Source: Ga0077555 sp964500805 (GTDB lineage Bacteria > Pseudomonadota > Alphaproteobacteria > Rhizobiales > Hyphomicrobiaceae). Taken from it: 64,000 nucleotides of DNA. The position numbers were made by a program, and so were the translations under genes. The stretch covers positions 1-64,000 of the forward strand of contig CAZCQH010000007.1 in NCBI GenBank assembly GCA_964500805.1, read 5' to 3'. Below the pieces are notes generated by a model. It was not told the DNA's origin, did no database searches, and saw only the letters and a list, made by a program, of their open reading frames with translations. Positions 49,826-59,292 of this stretch are shown piece by piece (position 1 is the stretch's first letter; each line of letters begins with the position of its first letter).

Positions 49826-50244
49826 GGGCTGTCTTCCTCCTCGCCGGAATTGCCGCTCGACCTCTGGGGTCCGAGGTCGATCAAAATGTCGCCGTTCTCG
49901 ATCTTCGCCGGATAGACGCGCAACCGCATGCGGCTGCCTGTGTAGGGCGCCCGCCCGTTCGCAATGTAGAATTCGAAGCCATGCCACGGGCAGCGCAGGA
50001 TCTCGCCGTCGTGGCCCCATTCGAGCGTGCCGGGTGGCGCCGGCAGCGTCGTCCCGCTGAGTTGGCCCTTGCAGATCGGAGCGCCCTTATGCGGGCACCA
50101 GTTCCTGACCGCCTGCACCGTTCCGTCCGCCCGGCGCACGACACCGATCTCGCGCCGGCCCGCGGTCACGATTTGCAGCTTGTCGACGGGAAAGGCATCG
50201 GCCTTGCCGACGCTGACCATGGTTTGCGATTTGGCAGTCGTCAT
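49822..50244 (-). CDS. Rieske [2Fe-2S] ferredoxin-type protein
   Basis: This 140-residue protein has the Rieske ligand pairs C50-x-H52 (CPHKGAP) and C85-x2-H88 (CPWHGFEF). It fits a stand-alone Rieske ferredoxin or the small N-terminal part of a ring-hydroxylating oxygenase; no catalytic oxygenase domain follows. It is the first gene of a pair with the amidohydrolase, with an ATGA overlap. It probably supplies electrons to an oxygenase encoded elsewhere. Confidence 0.9.
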   Translation of the reverse strand: MTTAKSQTMVSVGKADAFPVDKLQIVTAGRREIGVVRRADGTVQAVRNWCPHKGAPICKGQLSGTTLPAPPGTLEWGHDGEILRCPWHGFEFYIANGRAPYTGSRMRLRVYPAKIENGDILIDLGPQRSSGNSGEEEDSP

Positions 50245-50391
50245 TGAACCTCGATGTCACGTGGCCGTCCGGCCGCGGTTTCTTCGCCACCAAACCTAAT
50301 GCATGGGGATCGGCCCCGCCAGAGCCTTGTCCGGACATACCCTGCACGATAGGTTGCACGCGATGCTTGGCTCCGGTTTGGATACGCTCGA

Positions 50392-50748
50392 GTGAGTGAA
50401 AATCTCAAACATATGGAACGCGCCAAAGCGACGTTGAGCGTCCTCGAAGGACATGGCGAGGATATGCGCGATATCCGGCATGTCGTGCACTACTTCTACC
50501 GGGGCAACTTTGGCGCGCTTCGAAAGGTGCTCGAAGAGCAGGGGTATGAAGTTAGGCCAACGGTCAACAATGATGGCGTTATTGCCGAACGTCATGAAGC
50601 CATTGGGGAGGACTGGCGAATGACAACGCTCGCCGACCTTTGTCGTTTGGCCGACACTTACGGAGTCGAATACGATGGATGGGAAGCCTCAGTGACCAGA
50701 AAGAAGAGATTTGGCTGGCTATCGAGACTGCTCCGAAATCCGAGCTGA
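50392..50748 (+). CDS. RraB-like (ribonuclease E regulator B) family protein
   Basis: The frame begins with GTG at 50392 (another possible start is ATG 50413) and has 118 residues. DIRHVVHYFYRGNFGALRKVLEEQGYEVRPT and LADLCRLADTYGVEYDGWEASV match the RraB/DUF695-type layout, in which a tail with YDGWE is typical. RraB binds RNase E and modulates RNA decay in gammaproteobacteria; the alphaproteobacterial homologues have not been tested, to my knowledge. It ends with a basic tail (RKKRFGWLSRLLRNPS). It lies alone, divergent from the Rieske gene. Confidence 0.75.
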   Translation: MSENLKHMERAKATLSVLEGHGEDMRDIRHVVHYFYRGNFGALRKVLEEQGYEVRPTVNNDGVIAERHEAIGEDWRMTTLADLCRLADTYGVEYDGWEASVTRKKRFGWLSRLLRNPS

Positions 50749-50824
50749 GCGACGCGCGACACTGACCCCTTCGATTATCATGAGATCGCGGGCATGATCG
50801 GCCCGTTCAAAGGAGCACACACCC

Positions 50825-52069
50825 TTGTCCAAGTCCGCCCAGCCCCGCATGGCCCCATTCGCGGGCGTCAAGGTCATCGACATCTCGAACTTTCTCGCCG
50901 CCCCGATGAGCGCCATGTTCCTTGGCGATTTCGGCGCCGACGTGATCAAGCTCGAGCGTCCGAAAACCGGCGACGAGGTCCGCTACTGGGGTCGCAACAA
51001 GAACGGCGTTGGCCTCTATTACAAGATCCTCGGCCGTAACAAGCGCTCCGTCACGGCCGATCTGCGCACGCCCTTTGGCGTCGAGGTCGTGAAGCGCCTC
51101 GTCAAGGATGCCGATATCCTGATCGAGAACTACCGCACGGGCACGCTGGAGAAATGGGGCATCGGCCCCGACGTGCTGCACGCCATCAACCCGGCCCTCA
51201 TCGTCATGCGCGTCACCGGCTTCGGTCAGACCGGCCCCTACAAGAACCGCCCCGGCTTCGGCACGCTGGCCGAAGCCTACGCCGGCTTCGTCAACATCAA
51301 CGGCGAGCCGGACGGTCCGCCTCTGCTCCCCGGTTTCGGCCTTGCCGACTCCACAACGGGCCTGATGGCCGCGTTCCTTGCCTCTGCTGCGCTCCACGAG
51401 CAGCGCCGCTCGGGCAAGGGCCAGGTGATCGACCTCGCCATCTACGAGACGCTCTTCTCCCTGATGGGACCGCAGGTCATCGATTACGACCAGCTCGGCG
51501 AGATTCAGCAGCGCCAGGGCTCACGCCTGCCCTTCACGGCGCCGCGCAACACCTACCGCTCGCGCGACGGCAAGTGGATGTCGATCGCCGGCTCCGCGCA
51601 ATCCACCTTCGAGCGCATTTGCGAAGCCTTGAAGATCCCCGAAACCGTCAAGGACCCGCGCTTCATCGACAACCGCCGCCGCCTCGACAACGCCAAGGCG
51701 CTCGACGAGGTGCTGCAGGGCGCCATCGGCAAGATCGACTTCGACGACTTGATGACCATGTTTCTCGCCATCGATGCTCCGATCGCTCCGGTGAACAACG
51801 TCGCCCAGATCTGCGCCGATCCGCAGTTCATCGCGCGGGAGAACATCGCCTCGGTGGATGACGAGGAACTCGGCGGCCCCGTGCGCATGCAGAACGTGGT
51901 CGGCAAGTTCTCCGCCACCCCCGGCAAGATCAAAACCGCCGGCCCCCGCCTCGGCCAACACAACCGCGAGGTGCTGATCAAGGAGCTCGGCTTCACCGAA
52001 GCCGAGCTCACCGCCGCCGGCATCGATCTCCCCAAGCCCAAGCGCGCCGCAAATCGTAGGTCGGAGTGA
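50825..52069 (+). CDS. CaiB/BaiF family CoA-transferase (class III)
   Basis: The TTG start at 50825 is preceded by AAGGAG ten bases upstream; an ATG at 50849 is an alternative. The 414-residue protein has class III features: VKVIDISNFLAAPMSAMFLGDFGADVIKLERP, NKRSVTADLRT, IENYRTGTLEKWG, and RVTGFGQTGPYKNRPGFGTLAEAYAGF. These enzymes move CoA between carboxylic acids in catabolic pathways. The last residues, NRRSE and the TGA stop, come from the first copy of a repeat element, so the protein's end was reshaped by an insertion. The natural substrate is unknown. Confidence 0.92.
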   Translation: MSKSAQPRMAPFAGVKVIDISNFLAAPMSAMFLGDFGADVIKLERPKTGDEVRYWGRNKNGVGLYYKILGRNKRSVTADLRTPFGVEVVKRLVKDADILIENYRTGTLEKWGIGPDVLHAINPALIVMRVTGFGQTGPYKNRPGFGTLAEAYAGFVNINGEPDGPPLLPGFGLADSTTGLMAAFLASAALHEQRRSGKGQVIDLAIYETLFSLMGPQVIDYDQLGEIQQRQGSRLPFTAPRNTYRSRDGKWMSIAGSAQSTFERICEALKIPETVKDPRFIDNRRRLDNAKALDEVLQGAIGKIDFDDLMTMFLAIDAPIAPVNNVAQICADPQFIARENIASVDDEELGGPVRMQNVVGKFSATPGKIKTAGPRLGQHNREVLIKELGFTEAELTAAGIDLPKPKRAANRRSE

Positions 52070-52286
52070 CCCGGCCCACACAGCCGAGGCGGAGCCCGTC
52101 GCCCGCTCCGGCGAAGTCCGACATCCCACGACCGGCGAGTCGTAGGTCGGAGTGAGCCGGCCCACGCGGCCGAGGGTGAAGCCCGGCGTCCGCTCCGGCG
52201 AAGTCCGACAACTCGCGACGGGACTTCGCGGGACGAGGCGCTGTGCCGTCCCCGGCGATCCGGTGGCCCGCTAGCTCCGACCTACG
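52055..52286. repeat. Two tandem ~86-bp palindromic units with inverted ends; overlaps CoA-transferase stop
   Basis: CGTAGGTCGGAGTGA begins copies at 52055 and 52141 (period 86 bases; copies alike at most positions). Each copy has a GTCGGA/TCCGAC inner palindrome (CCGGCGAAGTCCGACA). After the second copy, CTCCGACCTACG at 52275-52286 is the exact reverse complement of CGTAGGTCGGAG, closing the element. The CoA-transferase reads into it and stops at its first TGA. It is a candidate intergenic palindromic repeat family. Confidence 0.8.
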
Positions 52287-52343
52287 TCATCGATGTTTCT
52301 AATGTTGCGAATCGACTGTGCCCGCCATGACGCGCAAGCCGGC

Positions 52344-53285
52344 TCACGCGAAATACCGCTTCTCCAGCATGCAGTGGCAGCCATTGTTGCCATTCACCAG
52401 CTGCGTCACGCGCAGATCCGCCGCCAGCGAGCAGAGCGTGTACGCGTCTTCCCGCGATAAATTCTTGCGCTCGCAGATCAGCGCAATCATCAGCCGGAGC
52501 GCCTCCTTCGCCGCCTGATCCAGATCCGGATCGAACGCCATCGTGATGTGATGCGTCGACGATTCCGCGCGGGGCCATTTCAGCTTCAGCCCCTTGCGCA
52601 ACGTGAATTTGAACGTGCCCGTCAGCGCTGTCTCGATCGCGGTCACGCACACCTCGCCGTCGCCTTGCGCACCGTGACCATCACCGCACGAGAAATTCGC
52701 GCCCGGCACATACACAGGGAGCAGGAGCTTCGTGCCCGCCACCATCTCCTTGTTGTCGAGGTTGCCGCCGTGCCTGTTCGGCGGGATCGACGACACCATG
52801 CCCCAGGCTGGCGGCGGGGCGACGCCCATCACGCCAAAGAACGGCCTCAGCGGCACCTCTGCGCCCCACGACAGCTTGCCGACGTTTTTCTCGTGATCGA
52901 GCGGAATGTGGATGATGCGAACTTCGTCGAACTCGCCCGGCAACGCGCCCGACAGTGGCCGGATGGCGTTGTAACCCCAGTTCTGGCGAAACTTGATCTC
53001 CTCGATCTCCACTTCCAGCGCATCGCCCGGCATTGCACCCTTGATCGCGACGGGGCCCGTCAGCAGATGCCCCGGCAATTTCCGCGGCACCTTGGCGTGG
53101 ATCTCGGGCAATTCCGGCGGCAGCGCGAAGCCGGAGCTGGGCGGCGGCATCACATCCGGCGCCCCCGAAAGCGTCTCGATCGTGACGCGATCACCGCTGT
53201 CGATCGTCAGCACGGGCGGCACCGCCGCATCGAAATAGCCCCAGTGCACAGTCGTGAGCGTCGACTTCAACGTGTGATGAGCCAT
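52344..53285 (-). CDS. Acetamidase/formamidase family protein
   Basis: The protein has 313 residues from the ATG at 53285, which has GGAG eight bases upstream. It starts MAHHTLKSTLTTVHWGYFDA. Family landmarks are SGDRVTIETLSG, VSSIPPNRHGGNLDNKEMVAGT, GANFSCGDGHGAQGDGEVCVTAIE (the metal and catalytic region) and WITMAFDPDLDQAAKEAL-like text at the end. It hydrolyses short aliphatic amides such as formamide, giving ammonia. It follows the repeat element and has no obvious partner, so it probably acts alone in nitrogen scavenging. Confidence 0.9.
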   Translation of the reverse strand: MAHHTLKSTLTTVHWGYFDAAVPPVLTIDSGDRVTIETLSGAPDVMPPPSSGFALPPELPEIHAKVPRKLPGHLLTGPVAIKGAMPGDALEVEIEEIKFRQNWGYNAIRPLSGALPGEFDEVRIIHIPLDHEKNVGKLSWGAEVPLRPFFGVMGVAPPPAWGMVSSIPPNRHGGNLDNKEMVAGTKLLLPVYVPGANFSCGDGHGAQGDGEVCVTAIETALTGTFKFTLRKGLKLKWPRAESSTHHITMAFDPDLDQAAKEALRLMIALICERKNLSREDAYTLCSLAADLRVTQLVNGNNGCHCMLEKRYFA

Positions 53286-53404
53286 GGGGTCTGCTCCGGG
53301 AAAGGACAAGGAGATATCGGACGCACGGCTTCAGGAGTGCCGGCTTTGAGTATTCTCCGATGCCCGTCCGGGTGGCGCAATGCCTTAAGCTGCACGATTT
53401 TGCA

Positions 53405-54691
53405 TCACTGCGACACGATCTTGGCCGTGCCCATTCGCCCGTCGTCGCGTGTCCAGTGCACGGCGCCGCCAGAGAGCTTGATCTTGATGCACTGCAGTTC
53501 CTTGTTGAACCAAACGGTCCACTTCTGGCAGAGCCGGCCCCGTTCAGCCCACCACTTGCCGCTGTCGGTTGGCGCGCCCAGCATCCCCGCGAGGTTGCCG
53601 GCTTTGCCCGTCATCGTGCCGTCCTCGCGGAAGACGATCGGCACCGTCGTGCCGAGCGGAGTATCGAGCGCCACTGTCTTGCCACCGACGAGCGCTCGCA
53701 CGGCATCGTCGGCCGTCTCGCTCGGCGAAGGCGCTGGGACAGGCGCTAGGGGTGCCGGAGCAGGCGCGGGAAGCGCGGCGGGCGTCAGCGCAGCCGGCGT
53801 CGCCGGCATGAGCGGCGCTGAAACGACGGGCTTCGCCGCGGTCATCACCGCGGCCGCCACCATCGGCGCGCCAAGACCGGACCGCGCGACGCTTCCCCCT
53901 GCGCGCGCTTCCGCAATCGCCGCTCTCGCGACGGCCTTGCCGGGTTTTTCCTCGACCGCCGCCGCATCTGTGACGGCCGTCCCCCTTGTGCCCCGCATGG
54001 CCTCCGCAACCTGCTCCGGCACCGGATCAGGCTGTTGGCAGAAGCTTTCGTAGAACCGGTTGGCGACCGACTCGATGCTCGGTCCGTAGTTGGCGTTCCC
54101 CGGCGCCCAGTGCCGTGCCAGATCGGCGTAAGAGACCGGCCTCTGCAGCGCCGCCTGCCACGGCTTGAGCACACCCCAGGCCTGCACATTGCGCGTCCGC
54201 TCGGCGATCGGCGCCGCAATCGGCTCACCCGCATAAAGCAGCACATGCTGCAGATGCGCTTGGACTCCCGTCGCGACATCAGCGAAGGCATCGCCCGCAG
54301 CGCCGCCCGTCGCCCCAATCCCAGCGAAGTTGTTCTGTTCCGGCTTCACGGTGGCTGGCGTCCCGTCCGGTCGGCGGAACTCCAAATAGCGCGTCTCCAC
54401 CATCATCTGGAAGAACGCGTAGTCCCAGCGGAGCCCCATCTCGTGGCCATACCGCATGTAGTAGAGCCCAATGCTCCAGAACCGTGCCTCGAGCTTCGGG
54501 TTCCTCGCATGCAGGTAGGCCATCAGCCGCCCGGGCGTTGCACATGTGGGCACGAAATTGCTCGAGCTCACCTTGATCCCGGGACTGGCCAGTGCGGCCA
54601 CGCTCTGCGCTTTGGCCGGCTGTGCTGCGAGCACACTCGCAATTGCGGCGACGGGGAGCATACGGAACACGGCAAGCGTCAACATGGCCAT
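53405..54691 (-). CDS. Glucosaminidase-domain peptidoglycan hydrolase, exported
   Basis: From the ATG at 54691 (MAMLTLAVFRMLPVAAIASVLAAQ...) the protein has 428 residues and a signal peptide. The catalytic domain (about 50-220) has YMRYGHEMGLRWDYAFFQMMVET, with the glutamate expected for endo-beta-N-acetylglucosaminidases of the Bax/FlgJ type, and NNFAGIGATGG. A long Ala/Pro-rich linker (about 240-320) leads to a C-terminal domain with TVWFNKELQCIKIKLSGG. It probably cleaves peptidoglycan in the periplasm and could help open the wall for growth. It lies next to Pal and the class A PBP, a grouping of cell-wall genes. Confidence 0.85.
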   Translation of the reverse strand: MAMLTLAVFRMLPVAAIASVLAAQPAKAQSVAALASPGIKVSSSNFVPTCATPGRLMAYLHARNPKLEARFWSIGLYYMRYGHEMGLRWDYAFFQMMVETRYLEFRRPDGTPATVKPEQNNFAGIGATGGAAGDAFADVATGVQAHLQHVLLYAGEPIAAPIAERTRNVQAWGVLKPWQAALQRPVSYADLARHWAPGNANYGPSIESVANRFYESFCQQPDPVPEQVAEAMRGTRGTAVTDAAAVEEKPGKAVARAAIAEARAGGSVARSGLGAPMVAAAVMTAAKPVVSAPLMPATPAALTPAALPAPAPAPLAPVPAPSPSETADDAVRALVGGKTVALDTPLGTTVPIVFREDGTMTGKAGNLAGMLGAPTDSGKWWAERGRLCQKWTVWFNKELQCIKIKLSGGAVHWTRDDGRMGTAKIVSQ

Positions 54692-54774
54692 CGCAATTTC
54701 TGAGCTGGCATTTGCGCGGAGCGCGCTGCGACACGGGAAATGGCTTGGAAGTCTGATGCAAGGATCGAGTGCGG

Positions 54775-55329
54775 TTAGTACCGGCCCGCCGTCGCCGCTG
54801 CAGCCAGCACCGTCTGCGCCCGCCGGTTCTGCGACCAGCAGGAGATGTCGTTGCAAACCGCCACCGGCCGCTCCTTGCCGTATGACGTCGTCCGGACGCG
54901 TGCCGGGTTGACACCATTCTGCTCGAGAAACCGCTTCACGGCCTGCGCCCGCCGCGCGCCGAGCGCGATGTTGTACTCGCGCGTGCCGCGCTCGTCGGCA
55001 TGGCCCTCGATGGTCACCGTGTGGCCCTGGTAGCGCTGCAGCCATTGCGCTTGCTGCGCCAGCGTCTGCTGCGCCTCTGGCGTCAGATCGCTGCTGTCGG
55101 ACGCGAAATAGACGAGATCGGCGCCCTGCGCGGAGAACTCCTGTGCCGATCCGGGCTGCGCAGCAGCCATGCCGCCGACGTTGCGGCCGTAGCGTCCGCC
55201 GTTTTGATCATAGGTGGATTTGCCGAGCCGTGCTTCGGGGCCTTTGTCGACGCCGCGCGCACAGGCGGAAGCGAAGAGCGCAAGAGAAAACGCAGTCGCA
55301 AGCTGCAAAGCGATGGTCGAACGGGACAT
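54775..55329 (-). CDS. pal: Peptidoglycan-associated lipoprotein (OmpA-like)
   Basis: The protein has 184 residues from the ATG at 55329. The N-terminus has a signal and a lipobox-like FASAC. The OmpA-like domain has VTIEGHADERGTREYNIALGARRAQAVKRFL, with the conserved Asp and Arg that bind meso-diaminopimelate. Pal ties the outer membrane to peptidoglycan and works with TolA and TolB in division. tolB and the other tol genes, usually adjacent in Hyphomicrobiales, are not in this window, so either the operon is split here or this is a Pal paralogue. GGAGTA lies ten bases upstream. Confidence 0.92.
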   Translation of the reverse strand: MSRSTIALQLATAFSLALFASACARGVDKGPEARLGKSTYDQNGGRYGRNVGGMAAAQPGSAQEFSAQGADLVYFASDSSDLTPEAQQTLAQQAQWLQRYQGHTVTIEGHADERGTREYNIALGARRAQAVKRFLEQNGVNPARVRTTSYGKERPVAVCNDISCWSQNRRAQTVLAAAATAGRY

Positions 55330-55595
55330 GGTACGCATTACTCCGTAACTGATGTCCCTGGTTTGACTCGGAATGGTGAATGAGGACTTAACGTGCGCAT
55401 GCTCGCCAAACGGCCTCACCTGCGAAGTCGAAAGCTCGCAGACGGCATCACGCGCCAAATCCCGAGTCGATTCAGCCCGCTAATCGGCGCAAGCGCGAAA
55501 CGACGAATCTGTTTCTCCAACGTGCGGACTTTTTTACGCGCTCTCGATGTTTGGCTCTAGTTCGGGCGGTTTCGTCGATAACTGCGGCATTCGAC

Positions 55596-58067
55596 TCAGC
55601 CGCTTGGTCTCGGCAAGTCCGACAACTTGGTTGTCGGCTTCGGCCGACCCGAGCGTCCGGAAATTGCTGGCGCCGGTTGTACCAGCTCGGCGCGAACGCC
55701 CTGGCCTCGTTCAAGGTCTCTCAGCAGCACCTCGAGCAGTGGCGTTGCCGCCTGCGCCGCATGCACGCTGCGCCCGAACGGCTCCCGCGTCGATCCCGTG
55801 CCCACCAGCACCACATACGAATAGGCTTCACCGCTGGCGAACTGCAACCCTCCGGCAATCCACGTGTCCACGGTCTGGTTGGGATCCTCCGACGTATCGG
55901 TGCCCGTCTTCGCGAAATGCAGTCTCAAGCCTTGCCGCTCGCTCGCGCACCAGTGTGCGAGCGCCTTAAGCGTTCCGTGGGCTGCACCCTGATGCCGGTA
56001 GCAGAGCGGCGCTTGCAGCATCGCCTTCACAAACGCTGTGCCGTGCGGCCGCACCAGCCGGTTCGGCACGATCGCGTGCTCGTCCCGCACTGCCGCGAGA
56101 GCGCCCTTGCCATGATCATAGGACTTGACCAGCGTTGGCGGCGGCACGGGCTTCTGTCCATCGCCGGTCAGTGACGCCAGCACCACACTTGCCATGTGAT
56201 GCACCCGTCGCGGCGAGCCGGAGATCAGTCCCCGGGCCGCTGCCGTCGACGGTGGCGTCGCCTCATCTGCGACCGCCGCCGGTGGCATGTTGAAGCCGAA
56301 CCCATCGATCAGCCGCTTGATCCGCAGCTGGCCGAGCGCCGCCGCCCGCCACTCCATCGGACGGTTGAGCGAGCACGCGAACGACACGATCGCCTTGCGC
56401 CCGCGCGGACTGGCCAGCGGCTGCGCGAGTTTTTCGCACGTGTCGGCACCTCGCTCCGGCGCCATCGTATCCTGGTAGACCGTCTCAGCTGTGTCCTGGT
56501 TCTCGTTGCCGGCAGCAATGGCAACCAGCATCTTGCCCGTCGAGGCGATCCGGCGCTGCTCGCGCTCGGCCATGTACTTGCCGGTTTTGCCATCGCGCGC
56601 GAAGGGCGAGCCGAAGTAGGGCGCCGTTTCGCCCACCTCGAAGTAACGCACGATCTCGCCCTTGGCGTTCGCTGCCACGACCGTGATGTTCGGCAGTTTC
56701 AGTCCTGGCTGTCCGGCCGCCCGCCGAGGATCGAGCGCGAACCCCGGGTTGAGCTTATCCGCGAGCTTTTGGTCGAGCCGCACCAGCTCCGCGCGCACAG
56801 CGTCGTTGAAGGCGAGGTTCTGCGTCACGTCGAGGGTCGTTGCGACCCCGCGCACGCTCTCGCGCCAGCCGAAGCCATGTAGCTGCTTCATCTCCTCGCG
56901 CATGCCGAAGCGCGCAGCTGGCAGCAGCGCATTGGCCCGGATCGTAGGATTGGCAACGGCGCGCTTGGCGAGCTCCGGCGCATGCAGCTCGAGCGCCTCC
57001 TGCAGCTTCGGCCGGATCTTCGGATCGGGCGGTCCGTTGGCGAGACTCACCAGCTCGAACAGGATCTTCTGTCGCTCGCCCTGATCCTCGATCAGTCGGT
57101 CGGCGCAGGTCTTGGCGCGCACCTCGGTGATGTAGCGCCAGTGATCGAGGCGCACCTCGTTCAGCCTTTCGCTGCCCTCCAGCAGGATGATCGGCTTGTT
57201 CACGGCCGAAGCCAGCACGAACTGCTCGGCGATCGAGAGATCCTTGGCCTCCTTGCCGAACACGACCCGGCTCGTCATTTCAACGCCGTGCAGCGGCGCC
57301 CCGCCCGTGCGCTGCGCCAGCCACAGATGGTTCGCGGCCCATTGCTTCAACGGCGTATCGTCACCGCCGCGCGTCAGCTCGTGGTAGATCACCGGCGCCA
57401 GCCACCACTCCCCGATCTTGCGGCGAAGCTTGCGGAACGGTCCCTCGCGCGCATCAGGCGGCGTCTTGTAGATCACGCGTGCGAACTGCATCGGCAGCGT
57501 CGAGCCGCCAACACCCAGGCTTGGCCGCTTCAGTGCGATGCTGCGCTTCACCGTCGAATAGGGAATTTTGAGGACGCCGAGCAGATCGATCCCATAAGGG
57601 TTGAGCAGCCCGCCGATGTAGCGGTCCTCATGGAACGACAGGCACTGCCAGTATCGCTCGGGAACAGCTGTCACGGGAATGGACTTGTGATCCGGATTGG
57701 CTGTGTGCCCGCCGAGCTCGATGGCGGTGTCCGTCCAATTCACATCCCGCTGGCTGTCGAGCCGCGGATCGAAGGCCCCGACGAACTGCCCGCGCCGGTC
57801 ATAGATCGCCGTCGCCAGCCAGCGTTCGGCGTCGTAGCGCAGCCTCTCGCCCATGAAGGCGTGGCCGATCACGCCGCGCAAGGGGGCTGCGACGTAAACC
57901 AGCAGCATCGAGAACACCATGAAGCCAACTGCCGCCGCCAGCACGTGCCGCAAGGGTCCGAGCTTCGGATTGAACGCCACCGAGAAGAACAGGAAGCGGC
58001 CCAAGCGCAGCACCAGACCGAGCGTCAGCTCGATCACGCGGCTCGTCAGTCGCAATACGCTCAGCAT
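55596..58067 (-). CDS. Class A penicillin-binding protein (transglycosylase/transpeptidase)
   Basis: This 823-residue protein has a short N-terminal membrane anchor (VGFMVFSMLLVYVAAPL). The GT51 domain follows (about 150-330), with HEDRYIGG and GGSTLPMQFARV, which correspond to the catalytic Glu and GxSTxxQ motifs. The C-terminal transpeptidase domain carries SxxK (ASTGK), SxN (SLN) and KTG (AKTGTD), all three intact. It polymerises and crosslinks peptidoglycan at the inner membrane. It is 266 bases upstream of pal in the same direction. Compared with PbpA-type proteins, the sequence around the GT51 motifs is divergent, so it may be a specialised or less active copy. Confidence 0.9.
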   Translation of the reverse strand: MLSVLRLTSRVIELTLGLVLRLGRFLFFSVAFNPKLGPLRHVLAAAVGFMVFSMLLVYVAAPLRGVIGHAFMGERLRYDAERWLATAIYDRRGQFVGAFDPRLDSQRDVNWTDTAIELGGHTANPDHKSIPVTAVPERYWQCLSFHEDRYIGGLLNPYGIDLLGVLKIPYSTVKRSIALKRPSLGVGGSTLPMQFARVIYKTPPDAREGPFRKLRRKIGEWWLAPVIYHELTRGGDDTPLKQWAANHLWLAQRTGGAPLHGVEMTSRVVFGKEAKDLSIAEQFVLASAVNKPIILLEGSERLNEVRLDHWRYITEVRAKTCADRLIEDQGERQKILFELVSLANGPPDPKIRPKLQEALELHAPELAKRAVANPTIRANALLPAARFGMREEMKQLHGFGWRESVRGVATTLDVTQNLAFNDAVRAELVRLDQKLADKLNPGFALDPRRAAGQPGLKLPNITVVAANAKGEIVRYFEVGETAPYFGSPFARDGKTGKYMAEREQRRIASTGKMLVAIAAGNENQDTAETVYQDTMAPERGADTCEKLAQPLASPRGRKAIVSFACSLNRPMEWRAAALGQLRIKRLIDGFGFNMPPAAVADEATPPSTAAARGLISGSPRRVHHMASVVLASLTGDGQKPVPPPTLVKSYDHGKGALAAVRDEHAIVPNRLVRPHGTAFVKAMLQAPLCYRHQGAAHGTLKALAHWCASERQGLRLHFAKTGTDTSEDPNQTVDTWIAGGLQFASGEAYSYVVLVGTGSTREPFGRSVHAAQAATPLLEVLLRDLERGQGVRAELVQPAPAISGRSGRPKPTTKLSDLPRPSG

Positions 58068-58269
58068 ATCGGGGCCTCAGGGCCAATACTCGTCCGATCC
58101 ACCGGCAGAGACGCCCCACACGTTCCGCTACTTGTTCAATATGGCGTCGCTGAGCCGCGTTTGTGGCAAGTCCGGCAATGACTTGGGCCTGCCACAATCC
58201 AGGGATCGAAATCCGGTCGCTCACGCCCCATATCAGGCGGACCCACAGCGCGATTTGAGGCCGCTTTTC

Positions 58270-59292
58270 ATGAGTGCATTCGCTCGCATTTTCCGTCGGC
58301 TCGACACGGACTCGGCTTCCCCTCGGCCGGCTGCTCCAGCGCCGTCCCAAACCGGTGACGGCCCGCTGCTCGATGCCTATTCTCGGGCGGTCGTGACTGC
58401 GGTCGAGCGCGTGTCGCCATGCGTTGCCCATATCCACATTGCCGGCGAGCGCCGCGGCCGTGCCGCCGAAGGCTCCGGCTCCGGAGTCGTCGTGTCGCCG
58501 GATGGCATTCTGCTGACCAACAATCACGTCGTGGAGGGCGCCAATCGGATCGTCATTACTCTGCCAGGTGAGCGCCAGGCGCGGGCGCGCATCCTTGGCC
58601 GCGATCCCGATACGGACCTGGCGGTGCTCCGAGCAGAAACCCATGACAGCTTGCCGGCCGCCAGGCTCGGCAACTCGAAGGCGGTCGTGCCAGGCCAGAT
58701 TGCCATCGCGATCGGCAACCCTCTCGGCTTCCAATCCACCGTAACGGCGGGCATTGTCAGTGCCGTCGGGCGCACGCTGCGCGGTTACCAGGGCCGCCTC
58801 ATCGGGGACGTCATCCAAACCGATGCGGCGCTCAATCCAGGAAATTCCGGCGGACCTCTCGTTTCCTCTTCGGCGGAAGTCATCGGGATCAATACTGCCG
58901 CGATCGTCGGCGCTCAGGGCATTTGCTTCTCGGTCGCGGCCAACACAGCACTTTACGTTCTCGGTCAAATTCTACAGCACGGCCGAGTACGGCGGGCCCG
59001 TCTCGGCATCGCAGGTGACCAGATCGTATTGCCGGAGCGTTTTCGGCACCGCAATGGTCTGTCGCAGACTGGAGGAGTTCGGATAGTTGAAATCATTGAT
59101 GCCTCCCCGGCGACTGCAGCCGGGCTGCGACCTGGAGACGTGCTGGTCGCCCTGGACGGCCACCCTGTAACAGGAATCGATGACATGACCCGCCTGCTCG
59201 ACGACAGCCGCATCGGCAGCTCAATCGGTGCCACGCTGCTGCGCGATGGCGTCTTGATCGAATTGCAAGTCATCCCTGACGAGCGCGGCTGA
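58270..59292 (+). CDS. Trypsin-like serine protease with C-terminal PDZ domain (HtrA-like)
   Basis: The protein has 340 residues from the ATG at 58270. The catalytic triad is complete: His86 in LLTNNHVVEG, Asp116 in DTDLAVL and Ser193 in NPGNSGGPL. The PDZ domain is at about 250-335 (SPATAAGLRPGDVLVALDG). Unlike DegP it has no signal peptide or visible N-terminal anchor, so it may act in the cytosol or be exported in an atypical way. It is convergent with the inactive homologue at 59439-60446, and starts about 200 bases from the PBP gene on the opposite strand. The preceding open frame from 57919 is antisense to the PBP gene and not used. Confidence 0.88.
   Translation: MSAFARIFRRLDTDSASPRPAAPAPSQTGDGPLLDAYSRAVVTAVERVSPCVAHIHIAGERRGRAAEGSGSGVVVSPDGILLTNNHVVEGANRIVITLPGERQARARILGRDPDTDLAVLRAETHDSLPAARLGNSKAVVPGQIAIAIGNPLGFQSTVTAGIVSAVGRTLRGYQGRLIGDVIQTDAALNPGNSGGPLVSSSAEVIGINTAAIVGAQGICFSVAANTALYVLGQILQHGRVRRARLGIAGDQIVLPERFRHRNGLSQTGGVRIVEIIDASPATAAGLRPGDVLVALDGHPVTGIDDMTRLLDDSRIGSSIGATLLRDGVLIELQVIPDERG

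Noticed and set aside
52548..54053. 501-residue plus-strand open frame
   Set aside because: It is antisense to the formamidase and glucosaminidase genes and shows no family motif.
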